Below, in pieces: positions 26,080 through 34,885 of a DNA stretch of 55,532 nucleotides. The stretch spans positions 1 through 55,532 of the forward strand of contig CAZQYC010000016.1 of NCBI GenBank assembly GCA_964597495.1. Reading direction: 5' to 3'. Position numbers and translations under genes: made by a program. Under the pieces are notes generated by a model. It had not been told where the DNA came from and searched no databases. It worked only from the letters and a program-made list of their open reading frames with translations. How positions within the stretch are numbered: position 1 is the first letter of the stretch; every line of letters starts with the position of its first letter. This DNA comes from CAZQYC01 sp964597495. GTDB lineage: Bacteria > Pseudomonadota > Gammaproteobacteria > Steroidobacterales > Steroidobacteraceae.

Positions 26080-27759
26080 TCAAGAGCTTCGGGTTACCAA
26101 CTCGTCGCGCAACGTACGCCGCAGAATTTTACCGACATTGGTTTTGGGCAATTCGTTCTTGAAGTAAACGTGTTTCGGCACCTTGTAGCCGGTGAGTTCC
26201 GAGCGGGAATACTCGATGAGCTGTTCCGCGGTTACGTTCGGGTCCTTGCGGACGACGAAGATCGCGACCACTTCGCCCGCTCGCTCGTCGGGTTGCGCGA
26301 CGGCCGCCACTTCCAGTACGCCCGGATGTTTGACGAGGACGTCTTCGACTTCATTCGGATAGACGTTGAATCCGGAAACCAAGATCATGTCTTTTTTGCG
26401 ATCCTGCAAAAACACGAATCCATGCTCATCGATGTAGCCGACGTCGCCGGTGCGCAGCCAGCCGTCGGGCAACATCACCTTGTCGGTTTCATCCGGCCGC
26501 TGCCAGTAACCGCGCATTACCTGTGGACCGCGTACGCAGATTTCGCCGACCTCATGAAATCCCACCTCCTTACCCGCGTCATCGCGTACGCTGATTTCCG
26601 TCGAGGGAATCGGCAGCCCGATCGAGCCGTTGAATTCGTCGATCTCGAACGGATTGATGCACGCGGCGGGTGAGGTTTCGGTGAGTCCCCATGCTTGCGT
26701 AAGCACGTTGCCGGTCGTTTTCTTCCATTGCTCGGCCACGGCCTTTTGTACTGCCATGCCGCCGCCGAGCGAGATCCTGAGGCCGCTGAAATCGACGCGA
26801 TCGAAGCCGGGCGTATGCAGCAGCGCGTTGAACAGCGTATTGACGCCGCTGAAGTAGGTGAAACGAAACTGGCTCAGCGTTTTTACGAAGCCGGGGAAGT
26901 CACGCGGATTGGTGATCAAGACGTTGCAGCCGCCCAGCCGCAAGAAAGTGAGGCAGTTCGCCGTTAGCGAGAAGATGTGATACAGCGGCAGTGCGGTGAT
27001 CGCGATACTCTCGCCGACGCGCAACTTACTGCCGAGCCACGCCGCGGCTTGCAGGACGTTCGACACCATGTTTCGATGGGTCAGCATTGCTCCTTTCGCA
27101 ACGCCGGTGGTGCCGCCGGTGTATTGCAGGAATGCGATGTCGTCGAGCGTCAGCGGCGGCTCTGTAAATGGCAGGAACTCGCCAGCGCGTAGAACTTGGT
27201 TGAAGGACTGTGAATCCGGTAGTCGGTACGCGGGAACTTGCTTGCGTACCTTTCGGATGACCAGATTTACCAGCCACGACTTCGGAAACTTAAGTAGGTC
27301 GCCGACACCGGTGACGATGACATGCTCGACGTCCGTCGCTTCGATGACCTCTTCAAGAACATGCGCGAAGTTTTCGAGAACCACGATGACCTTCGCGCCC
27401 GAGTCGTGCAATTGATGCTGCAATTCGCGCGCGGTGTACAGCGGATTTACGTTGACGGCCGTCATTCCGGCCCGCAATAGACCGAGCAATGCGATCGGGT
27501 ACTGCAATACGTTGGGCATCATTAGGGCGACGCGATCACCTTTTTCGAGTCTGGCAATGCCTTGCAGCCAGGCGGCAAAGGCGCGCGATTTCCTATCGAG
27601 TTCACCGAATGACAGGGTCGTGCCCATGCACTCGTAGGCAGGAAGATGCGCGAAGCGGTCCAGGCTCTCGCCGATCATTTGCGCCAGCGAGGTGTATTCC
27701 TCCGCGTTGACGGTGGGCGGTACGCCGGCGGGATAATGTTTAAGCCAAACTTTTTCCAC
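26080..27759 (-). CDS. fadD: Long-chain acyl-CoA synthetase
   Basis: Activates fatty acids to acyl-CoA via an acyl-adenylate at the cytoplasmic membrane. AMP-binding motif YTGGTTGVAKGAM, the second motif GWLRTGDVGYIDEHG, and the C-terminal catalytic Lys in PKTNVGKILRR. At 559 residues it matches FadD. TesA just upstream on the same strand (143 nt away) releases fatty acids, so the pair forms a natural fatty-acid recycling set. The gap between them carries inverted CTAGCGGCTAG repeats. Confidence 0.94.
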   Translation of the reverse strand: MEKVWLKHYPAGVPPTVNAEEYTSLAQMIGESLDRFAHLPAYECMGTTLSFGELDRKSRAFAAWLQGIARLEKGDRVALMMPNVLQYPIALLGLLRAGMTAVNVNPLYTARELQHQLHDSGAKVIVVLENFAHVLEEVIEATDVEHVIVTGVGDLLKFPKSWLVNLVIRKVRKQVPAYRLPDSQSFNQVLRAGEFLPFTEPPLTLDDIAFLQYTGGTTGVAKGAMLTHRNMVSNVLQAAAWLGSKLRVGESIAITALPLYHIFSLTANCLTFLRLGGCNVLITNPRDFPGFVKTLSQFRFTYFSGVNTLFNALLHTPGFDRVDFSGLRISLGGGMAVQKAVAEQWKKTTGNVLTQAWGLTETSPAACINPFEIDEFNGSIGLPIPSTEISVRDDAGKEVGFHEVGEICVRGPQVMRGYWQRPDETDKVMLPDGWLRTGDVGYIDEHGFVFLQDRKKDMILVSGFNVYPNEVEDVLVKHPGVLEVAAVAQPDERAGEVVAIFVVRKDPNVTAEQLIEYSRSELTGYKVPKHVYFKNELPKTNVGKILRRTLRDELVTRSS

Positions 27760-27779
27760 GAAAACCCCCGAAGAAGCTG

Positions 27780-27804
27780 CTAGCCGCTAGCTCCTAGCCG
27801 CTAG
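27780..27804. repeat. CTAGCCGCTAG repeats (left arm)
   Basis: Two copies of CTAGCCGCTAG at 27780-27790 and 27794-27804, just upstream of the fadD start on its own strand. They are inverted relative to the units at 27903-27925, so the two sets can form a long hairpin around ~98 nt. Confidence 0.8.
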
Positions 27805-27902
27805 TCGGAATTCGGAATCACGAACTTGAATTTAAGTGCTTATTCTCAATGTCCTTGGCCGCGGCAGCAAGCAAAGGAGTTTTAAAATATTCTGGCTAGT
27901 AG

Positions 27903-27925
27903 CTAGCGGCTAGTAGCTAGCGGCT
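27903..27925. repeat. CTAGCGGCTAG repeats (right arm), entering the tesA stop
   Basis: CTAGCGGCTAG at 27903-27913 and CTAGCGGCT at 27917-27925. The first unit supplies the tesA stop codon and last residues (LATSR), so the repeat has invaded the 3' end of the gene. Confidence 0.8.
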
Positions 27926-28607
27926 TTCCCAGCAACGGCTTGAGCGCTTTCCAAACATTATCCAACAACCGCGGCTGAGCCTCCGCCGTCGGATGCAATC
28001 CGTCGGCTTGCACGAGCTTCATGTCCAAGGCAACGCCGTCCAAGAAAAAGGGAATCAAGGCGCCTTTTTGCTCGTGCGCCACGTCGCGGAAAGCGGCAGC
28101 GAAATCTTGAGCGTAGCGGGCGCCGTAATTCGGTGGCACTTGCATGCCCGCAATCACGATCTGGGCACCGACGACTTTAGCCTGGCTGGTCATGGCGACC
28201 AGATTGTCCCGCATTTGTTTGACAGGCAAGCCGCGAAGGCCGTCGTTGGCGCCGATTTCTAAAATCAGGATCGCCGGACGCTGCAGTTCCAATAGTTTTG
28301 TCAAGCGCGTCCGCGCCCCTGCACTTGTTTCACCGCTTACGCTGGCATTGATGACGCGGTGCCCGTACCCTTGAGTGCGTAACCGCTGTTCAAGCAGAGC
28401 GACCCATCCTGCTTGGATATCGATGCCGTAGCCGGCACTTAAACTATCGCCGACCACCAAGATGACGGGACTCTGTGATGCAACTTGCGATGCAACCTTG
28501 TTGACCGGCGCGGCGTCTACCGATGTCAATCCAGGCCGAGTCGATCCAAGCCCGATCGATCCGAGCATTCCCGCAACCAACGCGAACAACAGTAATTTAA
28601 CGCGCAT
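27903..28607 (-). CDS. tesA: Periplasmic acyl-CoA thioesterase I / arylesterase (SGNH)
   Basis: SGNH/GDSL hydrolase, 234 residues, with a signal peptide. Nucleophile S55 in VGDSLSAGYG, block III N121 in GANDGLR, and the D202/H205 pair in DGLHP. It acts on acyl thioesters and lysophospholipids in the periplasm. I chose ATG at 28607, giving a normal signal peptide; upstream residues are not conserved. Its start codon shares CATG with the divergent ybbA ATG. C-terminal LATSR is encoded by an inserted repeat unit. Confidence 0.95.
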   Translation of the reverse strand: MRVKLLLFALVAGMLGSIGLGSTRPGLTSVDAAPVNKVASQVASQSPVILVVGDSLSAGYGIDIQAGWVALLEQRLRTQGYGHRVINASVSGETSAGARTRLTKLLELQRPAILILEIGANDGLRGLPVKQMRDNLVAMTSQAKVVGAQIVIAGMQVPPNYGARYAQDFAAAFRDVAHEQKGALIPFFLDGVALDMKLVQADGLHPTAEAQPRLLDNVWKALKPLLGKPLATSR

Positions 28608-29286
28608 GAATTCAGTTACCGCAGTGCTGAGAGCCCAAGGGCTTACCAAGCAGGTTACCAGTCCCGAAGGGCGCTTGACCATTTTAGACGACGTAACCAT
28701 ATCGATTCCTCCGAGCCAAACCGCAGCGATCATCGGCGCATCGGGCGCCGGTAAGTCGACGTTGCTTGCGTTGCTTGCCGGCTTGGACGAGCCGACGAGC
28801 GGGCAGGTATGGCTCAACGACGTCGAGCTCACTGCGTTGGACGAGGACGGCCGCGCCAAGGTTCGCGCGCAGCACGTGGGTTTCGTGTTTCAAAGTTTTC
28901 ACTTGGTGCCGTCGCTAACAGCGCTTGAGAACGTCATGCTGCCTTTGGAGCTCGCGGGGGAAGGAAGTGCGCGGCAGACGGCGGCAGAGGTATTGCAGCG
29001 AGTCGGCCTCGAAGCGCGGGCGAGTCACTATCCTCGGCAATTGTCCGGCGGAGAGCAGCAGCGAGTTGCGATCGCGCGCGCGTTTGCCGCGAAGCCCGCC
29101 ATTTTGTTCGCAGACGAGCCGACAGGTAACCTCGACGCGGCAACGGGAGAACGCATCATTCAATTGCTCTTTGAACTCAATCGCGCCACGCACACGACGC
29201 TTGTGCTGGTGACTCACGACACGGCGATTGCCGATCGCTGTGAGCGAGTCATTCGCCTGGATGCCGGCAAGGTGGTCGCTTCGTGA
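28606..29286 (+). CDS. ybbA: ABC transporter ATP-binding protein YbbA
   Basis: 226-residue MacB/LolD-type ATPase. Walker A GASGAGKS at 44-51, signature LSGGEQQR, Walker B ILFADEPTGN, H-loop THD. It pairs with YbbP and with TesA in a complex that expels lipid-like or hydrophobic compounds. ATG at 28606 fits the family N-terminus; the open frame reaches an upstream ATG at 28462 but that would overlap tesA with unconserved sequence. Overlaps ybbP by 4 nt (GTGA). Confidence 0.95.
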   Translation: MNSVTAVLRAQGLTKQVTSPEGRLTILDDVTISIPPSQTAAIIGASGAGKSTLLALLAGLDEPTSGQVWLNDVELTALDEDGRAKVRAQHVGFVFQSFHLVPSLTALENVMLPLELAGEGSARQTAAEVLQRVGLEARASHYPRQLSGGEQQRVAIARAFAAKPAILFADEPTGNLDAATGERIIQLLFELNRATHTTLVLVTHDTAIADRCERVIRLDAGKVVAS

Positions 29287-31811
29287 GCACCCTGCGTTTT
29301 GCACTCGTTCACTTCGCGCGCGATTGGAAGTCGGGCGAACAGGCCGTCATGGCGATGGCATTGCTCGTCGCCGTTGCAGCGTTGACGGCGATTGCGTTTT
29401 TTACCAATCGGATTGCGCTAGGGGTGGAACGGCAAGCCGGTGAAGTACTCGCGGCCGATATTCGCATCGAATCCCAGCAACCGTTCAACGAAGTGCATGT
29501 GAAACGAGCAGAGCAGTGGCAGCTCTCGGTGGCACGGCTGGTCGCTTTTCCGAGTGTGGTGCAGCGTGAGGATCACAGTGCGTTGTCGGCGGTCAGCGCC
29601 GTTTCAGCGGCATATCCGCTGCGCGGGCGCTTAAAGCTTTCGCGAACATTAGACGGCGCCACTGAAGAAGTACGGCATGGTCCGGGCCAAGGGGAGGTGT
29701 GGGTCGACGCACGCTTGCTCGCGCAGCTCGTCGCCAATATCGGTGATCGCGTCGAGATCGGCCGAGCGCAGTTCACGATCACGCGCGTGATCGTATCTCG
29801 TCCCGATCAGGGCTCGCAGTTCGTGCAATTGGCGCCCGTCGCCCTTTTTTCGCTTGAAGCGCTGCCGTCGACCGAATTGATTCAGGCCGGCAGCCGCGCT
29901 TCCTATGCGCTGCTGTTTGCGGGCAGCGCTTCGTCCATTGCGGAGTTCAAGCGGTATGTGCAGGCAAATCAGCGGCCCGGCGAGCGTATTACCGACATTG
30001 CCGATGCCAGTCCGCAATTGCGAGAGTCGATGGATCGTGCCGGCAGTTTCTTGAATTTGGCGAGCATGGTGAGCGTGCTGCTTGCGGCGATCGCAGTCGC
30101 GATGGCAGCGCGTCGCTATTCGGCTCGGCGCTTGGATCTGGCGGCTTTGATGAAAAGCATGGGCGCCACGCAAAGCCGTGTGCTGGCGATCTATCTAATT
30201 CAACTCGTCATTATCGCGTTGCTTGCGAGCGTGATCGGGACGTTAATCGGCTTTGGAGCCCAGGAAGGACTAGCATGGCTGCTCAGCGATTTTCTACGGA
30301 GTGAATTGCCGCCGCCGACGTTCGGGCCTGCGCTGCTCGGCCTGGCCACCGCGATTTCGGTGCTTATCGGGTTTGCGTTTCCGCCGCTCTTGCAACTCAA
30401 GCGAGTGCCGCCGGTACGTGTCCTTCGCAAGGATATCGATGCTCCGCCGCTGCACTATCTGTTGATCTACGGATTGGCCATGAGTGCCGTCATTGCCGTC
30501 GTGGCAGCCATCTTGCGTGATGTCTCGTTAGTGAAACAGGTCGTGCTTGGGCTTATCGCCATGTTCGCGGCACTTTATTTCTGCGGGTGGTTGCTGGTGC
30601 GCGCGCTCTCGATCGTGCGCGGCCGAGTCGGTGTTTCATGGCGATATGGCGTGGCCAACATCGCGCGTCGCGGCCGCGAAAGCGTCGTGCAAATCGTGGC
30701 GTTCGGCTTGGGCTTGATGGTTTTGCTGCTCCTATTGGTCGTAAGAAACGACTTGCTCGATAACTGGCGGCGCAGTTTACCGGCCAATGCACCCAATCAG
30801 TTCTTAATCAATATACAGCCGACGCAAGCCGACAACGTGCGCGCATTCTTCGTTGCGCATCGATTGCCGGCACCGAGCTTAAGTCCCATGGCAAGCGCGC
30901 GCATCACGAATGTCAACGACACGCCGTTCGCGGATTGGATGGCAAAGCAGAGACGAGGAGGAACGGACGATCAAGCCGCGAATCGGTTCCGCGAGCGCGC
31001 ACGCTTCGGCCGGGCGGCGAATCTTTCTTGGAGTGCGGAGCTTCCCGAAGGCAACAAGGTGGTGGAAGGGCAGTGGTGGACGGCGAACGACGGTGGCGGC
31101 CCTCGCATTTCCATGGAAGTCGACTATGCGCGCAATATGGGAGTCAAGGTTGGCGACCGCATTACTTATGACGTCTCCGGTGAAGCCGTTACTGCGACCG
31201 TTGCGAATCTGCGCGACGTGCAATGGAGCAGCTTCCGACCCAATTACTTCATGGTGTTCTCTCCCGGCGTCATCGACCATGCCGTCGGAACGTACATCAG
31301 CAGCCTGTACGTTCCGTCCGCGCAGCGCGCAACGATGCGGGAATTCATGCGTCAGTTTCCCGAAGTCACCGCCATCGATATCGAAGCGGTGCTGTCGCAG
31401 ATTCGAGCAGTCATGGACAAGGTATCGCTTGCCGTGCAATACGTCTTTCTCTTCACGCTCTTTGCCGGCATCACCGTGCTGTTCGCCGCGATTCAGGCGA
31501 CACGGGACGAGCGGCGCTACGAAAGCGCGATGCTCAGAACGTTGGGCGCCAGCCGTCGCGTCGTCCTGCAGGGAGTGGCGTCCGAATTTCTGGTTCTAGG
31601 AATGCTGGCGGGCGTGCTCGCGGCAGGCGGCGCGACGCTCGTCGGATACTTGCTGGCGACCGGCCCTTTCAATTTGAAGTATTCGTTCGATCCCAGTGTC
31701 TGGACCTTCGGTCTCATTGCCGGAGTTACGCTCGTGGGCGTAATCGGCACGCTCGCCACTTACTCGGTGGTGAATGCGCCGCCGGTTGCGACATTGCGCA
31801 AGGGAACTTAA
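29283..31811 (+). CDS. ybbP: FtsX-like ABC transporter permease YbbP
   Basis: 842-residue permease of the MacB/FtsX type with two FtsX-like repeats. An N-terminal TM (about 22-42) precedes a large periplasmic domain; a cluster of TMs follows near 260-460, then a second periplasmic domain, and the last TMs after about 715 (YVFLFTLFAGITVLFA, LGMLAGVLAAGG). It starts with GTG overlapping ybbA. It ends 3 nt before the convergent gene at 31815, leaving no room for separate terminators. Confidence 0.93.
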   Translation: MSTLRFALVHFARDWKSGEQAVMAMALLVAVAALTAIAFFTNRIALGVERQAGEVLAADIRIESQQPFNEVHVKRAEQWQLSVARLVAFPSVVQREDHSALSAVSAVSAAYPLRGRLKLSRTLDGATEEVRHGPGQGEVWVDARLLAQLVANIGDRVEIGRAQFTITRVIVSRPDQGSQFVQLAPVALFSLEALPSTELIQAGSRASYALLFAGSASSIAEFKRYVQANQRPGERITDIADASPQLRESMDRAGSFLNLASMVSVLLAAIAVAMAARRYSARRLDLAALMKSMGATQSRVLAIYLIQLVIIALLASVIGTLIGFGAQEGLAWLLSDFLRSELPPPTFGPALLGLATAISVLIGFAFPPLLQLKRVPPVRVLRKDIDAPPLHYLLIYGLAMSAVIAVVAAILRDVSLVKQVVLGLIAMFAALYFCGWLLVRALSIVRGRVGVSWRYGVANIARRGRESVVQIVAFGLGLMVLLLLLVVRNDLLDNWRRSLPANAPNQFLINIQPTQADNVRAFFVAHRLPAPSLSPMASARITNVNDTPFADWMAKQRRGGTDDQAANRFRERARFGRAANLSWSAELPEGNKVVEGQWWTANDGGGPRISMEVDYARNMGVKVGDRITYDVSGEAVTATVANLRDVQWSSFRPNYFMVFSPGVIDHAVGTYISSLYVPSAQRATMREFMRQFPEVTAIDIEAVLSQIRAVMDKVSLAVQYVFLFTLFAGITVLFAAIQATRDERRYESAMLRTLGASRRVVLQGVASEFLVLGMLAGVLAAGGATLVGYLLATGPFNLKYSFDPSVWTFGLIAGVTLVGVIGTLATYSVVNAPPVATLRKGT

Positions 31812-31814
31812 ACC

Positions 31815-32588
31815 CTACTTCATTCCAAGACGAAGCCAGCCGACCGGCATCGTGTCGCCACGCCACGTGTAGCCTTCGAATTTCAAATCGAATTCCCCGG
31901 GCCCGAACGACGATGAATTGACGTTCAAACGCAGCTCGCCGTTCGAATCACGCGCCACCCGGCGGATCTGCATGATGTGTCCGGCGCTCACGCTGCTGAC
32001 GGTAATGAGGAAGGCGTTGTAGGGGCTCTCGGATAGGTCGACACGCAAATCGATGAGTTCCGGGAACTCCGGCCATCCGACGCTGACGGTGGGACCGCTA
32101 GGTGGTGCGGCAGTAAGCTTGACGCGATACTCGCGAGTGTTGCCCGGCGCGCGCAGTCGATATTCTTTGGCCGTCGTTTTCGCGGCGTTCAACTGTTTGC
32201 TGATCGAGTTTGCGTAGTAAATGGCGCCCGCCATTCCCGCGACGGCAACCGCCAATGCGATGCTCAACAACTTGATCCAACGCCGAGCTTTGGGTTGCAA
32301 GGCGCCATACTCGCCGGCGAGTTCGTTTTCGTCGTCGTCATCTTCCGAATCGAGTTGCGCCGCTTCGATCGCGACGTTCGACGGCATGCTTGCAAGGTCG
32401 GCCGCGTCCAATTCTTCGCCGGGTTTGCGAGTCATTTTCGCTTTCAGGCGGACGGGAATGGGCTGGCTATTGACCCATTCCGGATTTTCCAGGCAGTACT
32501 TTTCGAACTGCCGCGCCTCTCGCACGGAGAGATCGCCCGACAAATAGCGCGCGACGATTTGTTGGCTTTCGATGTAAGTGCGATCCAT
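31815..32588 (-). CDS. Anti-sigma-like single-pass membrane protein
   Basis: 257 residues. The N-terminal IVARYLSGDLSVREARQFEKYCLENPE (11-37) resembles the zinc-finger-type anti-sigma fold, but only Cys32 is present, so the zinc site is absent. An acidic stretch (78-89) precedes a TM at about 104-126, and a beta-rich periplasmic domain follows. ATG at 32588 is chosen because conserved sequence begins there. No sigma factor lies next to it; it could equally be a membrane sensor. Convergent with ybbP. Confidence 0.7.
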   Translation of the reverse strand: MDRTYIESQQIVARYLSGDLSVREARQFEKYCLENPEWVNSQPIPVRLKAKMTRKPGEELDAADLASMPSNVAIEAAQLDSEDDDDENELAGEYGALQPKARRWIKLLSIALAVAVAGMAGAIYYANSISKQLNAAKTTAKEYRLRAPGNTREYRVKLTAAPPSGPTVSVGWPEFPELIDLRVDLSESPYNAFLITVSSVSAGHIMQIRRVARDSNGELRLNVNSSSFGPGEFDLKFEGYTWRGDTMPVGWLRLGMK

Positions 32589-32803
32589 AGTGGTGGGCTC
32601 GCTAGTTATGGCGTTGCTATTGTCGCGACTCTGACATGTTGTAGGAAAGGCATGCAAGTCAAAGGGGCCGGGAAATGAGGTTTTGGCTAACGTGACGCCT
32701 TCAACGTGCGATATAACCCTTTTTTCTTTTCCGAATGCCCCTGTAACAAATAAAGCGCAAAACCAAGGTGTCTTGGAGGTGTGGAGTCAAGGGAGGTATG
32801 GAG

Positions 32804-34014
32804 TTAGGAGAGCGTGGCGCCGAAAAGCGAGCCGATGAAATAAGTGGCGAAGCCCGCGCCNNNNNNNNNNNNNNNNNNNNNNNNNNNNNNNNNNNNNNNN
32901 NNNNNNNNNNNNNNNNNNNNNNNNNNNNNNNNNNNNNNNNNNNNNNNNNNNNNNNNNNNNAGGAGAGCGTGGCGCCGAAAAGCGAGCCGATGAAATAAGT
33001 GGCGAAGCCCGCGCCGCCGCCGATGAAGAGCATGCGCAGCGCGCCGTAGAGCGCGCTGCGGCCGCTGAAGAGGCTCAATGTTCCGCCGACGATGAAGAGT
33101 GCTATGCCTGCCGCGGACGCGGAGGCAATGATCGCATGGCCGCCGGTGGCGCCGGCGATGAAGGGTAGAAGGGGAATCGATGCGCCGGCAGCGAAGGAGA
33201 CGAACGAAAAACAGGCGGCACCCCACGGCGAGCCGAGGTCGGCGGGATTGAGGCCGAGTTCCTCGCGGGCCAACGCATCGAGCGCATGTGTTGGGTCGCG
33301 CATTAATTCGGTTGCCATTTCGCGAGCACGAGCGAGCGGGATGCCGCGTGCTTCGTAAATGAGGGCAAGCTCTTCGGCTTCTTCGTCAGGATATTCCTCA
33401 AGTTCGTCCTTCTCCAAGCCGATTTGATATTCGTACATCTCGCGCTGTGAACGCACCGAAGTGTATTCCCCCGCCGCCATCGACAGTGCGCCGGCTAACA
33501 AGCCGGCGATGCCCGTGGTAATGAGCAATTCGTTATCCGCCGCGGGTTGATGAACTCCCGCCAATCCCATCAGTAAACCTGTGTTCGACACCAAGCCGTC
33601 GCTAATTCCGAAGACGGCCGCGCGCAAGTTGCCCCCACCGAAGTTCTTGTGCCGCAAACCGATATCGCGCACGTTCGACGGCATTGCATGCGTTCCTCCG
33701 GCCATGCCGGTAGGTATGTCGCTCCGTGTCGAGGCGTCATAAGCCGATAAGCCGCGAATTTTCATGGCAGCCAATACGGGGCGTATGTTGCGTGGACCGA
33801 AGCGCTTGGCGAGCTGCGCCGTTATGCGAGCACGCAATGACGGTGAGAATGCCGGGTCGTCTTTTGCTTTCGACCATTGTTTTGCCTGGGACTCGGCCGC
33901 GTCGGCCAGCGAGAGGAACAGTTTGCGCATGCGCGGGTCGGGTTCGGCGGCCGCTACTTCGCGATAAAGCCAGGCGGACTGTTTCTCTTCCAGCCAACTT
34001 TCGTGTCCGCTCAT
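32804..34014 (-). CDS. VIT1/CCC1-family metal transporter with N-terminal ferritin-like domain, interrupted by an N gap
   Basis: A membrane exporter of Fe2+/Mn2+. Residues 1-50 (LEEKQSAWLYREVA...FLSLADAAESQA) form a rubrerythrin-like helical segment with several Glu; from about 125 (NLRAAVFGISDGLVSNTGLLMGLAG) to the end is the VIT1 domain with five TMs and the MAAGEYTSVRSQREMYEYQI cytoplasmic helix. The last readable residues are GSLFGATLS; the next codon falls in the gap. A 55-nt exact overlap across the gap shows the real stop is TAA at 32804-32806, giving 351 residues. The location between an O2-sensing system and an anti-sigma-like protein fits metal/redox control. Confidence 0.88.
32806..32860. 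repeat. 55-nt direct repeat, left copy flanking N gap
   Basis: Identical over 55 nt to 32961-33015 on the other side of the gap. Consistent with two contigs that share one k-mer being scaffolded instead of merged. Confidence 0.95.
32861..32960. other. Assembly gap of exactly 100 N
   Basis: A run of 100 N, the conventional placeholder for a gap of unknown size. Flanking sequence duplicates for 55 nt, so the true gap length is probably zero and 155 nt should be removed. Confidence 0.99.
32961..33015. repeat. 55-nt direct repeat, right copy flanking N gap
   Basis: Exact copy of 32806-32860. It encodes the GGAGFATYFIGSLFGATLS end of the transporter; joining the two copies restores an open frame ending in TAA. 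Confidence 0.95.
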
Positions 34015-34120
34015 CGGCGTGCGCTCGTGTCATGCGGTCGATTCCGCAGCGTAACTTCAAAGCAACGTTCTTTTTCCGCGACTCGCGTCGCGTCGCGTTC
34101 CGGGTATCGAGCACTGCAGA

Positions 34121-34747
34121 TCACAGCTCGCCCACTTCGATAACCATGCGCACTAAATGAGCCAGCGAGGAGGCGTGCATTTTCTCCATCACGCGCGCAC
34201 GATGTATTTCGACGGTTCGTTGGCTCAAATCGAGATCGCCGGCGATGACTTTGTTGGCCTTGCCTTGCACCACGAGGTTCATCACTTCGCGCTCGCGAGG
34301 GGTCAGGGATGCAAGACGCTCCCGAATCGCGTTCGATTCCTTTAGCGCCATGCGATTGGCGGTGTCTTTCTCCAGCGCTTGATTGATGCGGTCCAATAAG
34401 TCTTGATCGCGGAACGGCTTTTGAATGAAATCCATCGCTCCGGCCTGCATTGCTTCGACCGCCATCGGTACATCGCCATGGCCGGTTATGAAGATGATGG
34501 GAATGAGAGCGTGCTGTTCGACGAGCTTGTCTTGCAGTTCAAGGCCGGACAGGCCTGGCATGCGTATGTCGAGCACCAGGCAGCCTGGGCGATCGTCTCT
34601 GTATGCACCGAGAAATTCGAGGGCGGACCCGAAAGTTTCGACCGCGTGGCCCACCGAGCGCATCAGAAATTTCAACGCATCGCGCACGGCTGCGTCGTCA
34701 TCGACAATAAAGATCGTGGGCTTGGGCAGCGGAGCGATATTCTTCAT
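34121..34747 (-). CDS. fixJ: FixJ-type response regulator
   Basis: 208 residues: receiver domain (about 10-125) with phospho-acceptor D60 in LVLDIRMPG, ITGHGD near 87 and K in QKPF; then a LuxR/GerE helix-turn-helix with LTPREREVMNLVVQGKANK and SQRTVEIHRARVMEK. In the family, phosphorylation by FixL under low O2 turns it into an activator. It lies downstream of fixL on the same strand, 138 nt away, so it is the cognate partner. Confidence 0.9.
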   Translation of the reverse strand: MKNIAPLPKPTIFIVDDDAAVRDALKFLMRSVGHAVETFGSALEFLGAYRDDRPGCLVLDIRMPGLSGLELQDKLVEQHALIPIIFITGHGDVPMAVEAMQAGAMDFIQKPFRDQDLLDRINQALEKDTANRMALKESNAIRERLASLTPREREVMNLVVQGKANKVIAGDLDLSQRTVEIHRARVMEKMHASSLAHLVRMVIEVGEL

Positions 34748-34885
34748 GCGATAGCGGGTCTCTGAACCACGTAAGCCAACTATATTAAATCAGTGCTCTT
34801 AACGGAACGATAGCAAGAAAGGGTTGCTTTGCTCCCAAGCCGTAAAACGGATACGGCCGAGGGGCGGTGCGGAATGTTCGGCCGT

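Noticed and set aside
30168..30177. ACGCAAAGCC, resembling the GEMM riboswitch core, inside ybbP
   Set aside because: No GCAA-capped hairpin or AGCGGGG partner nearby and it is inside coding sequence; chance match.
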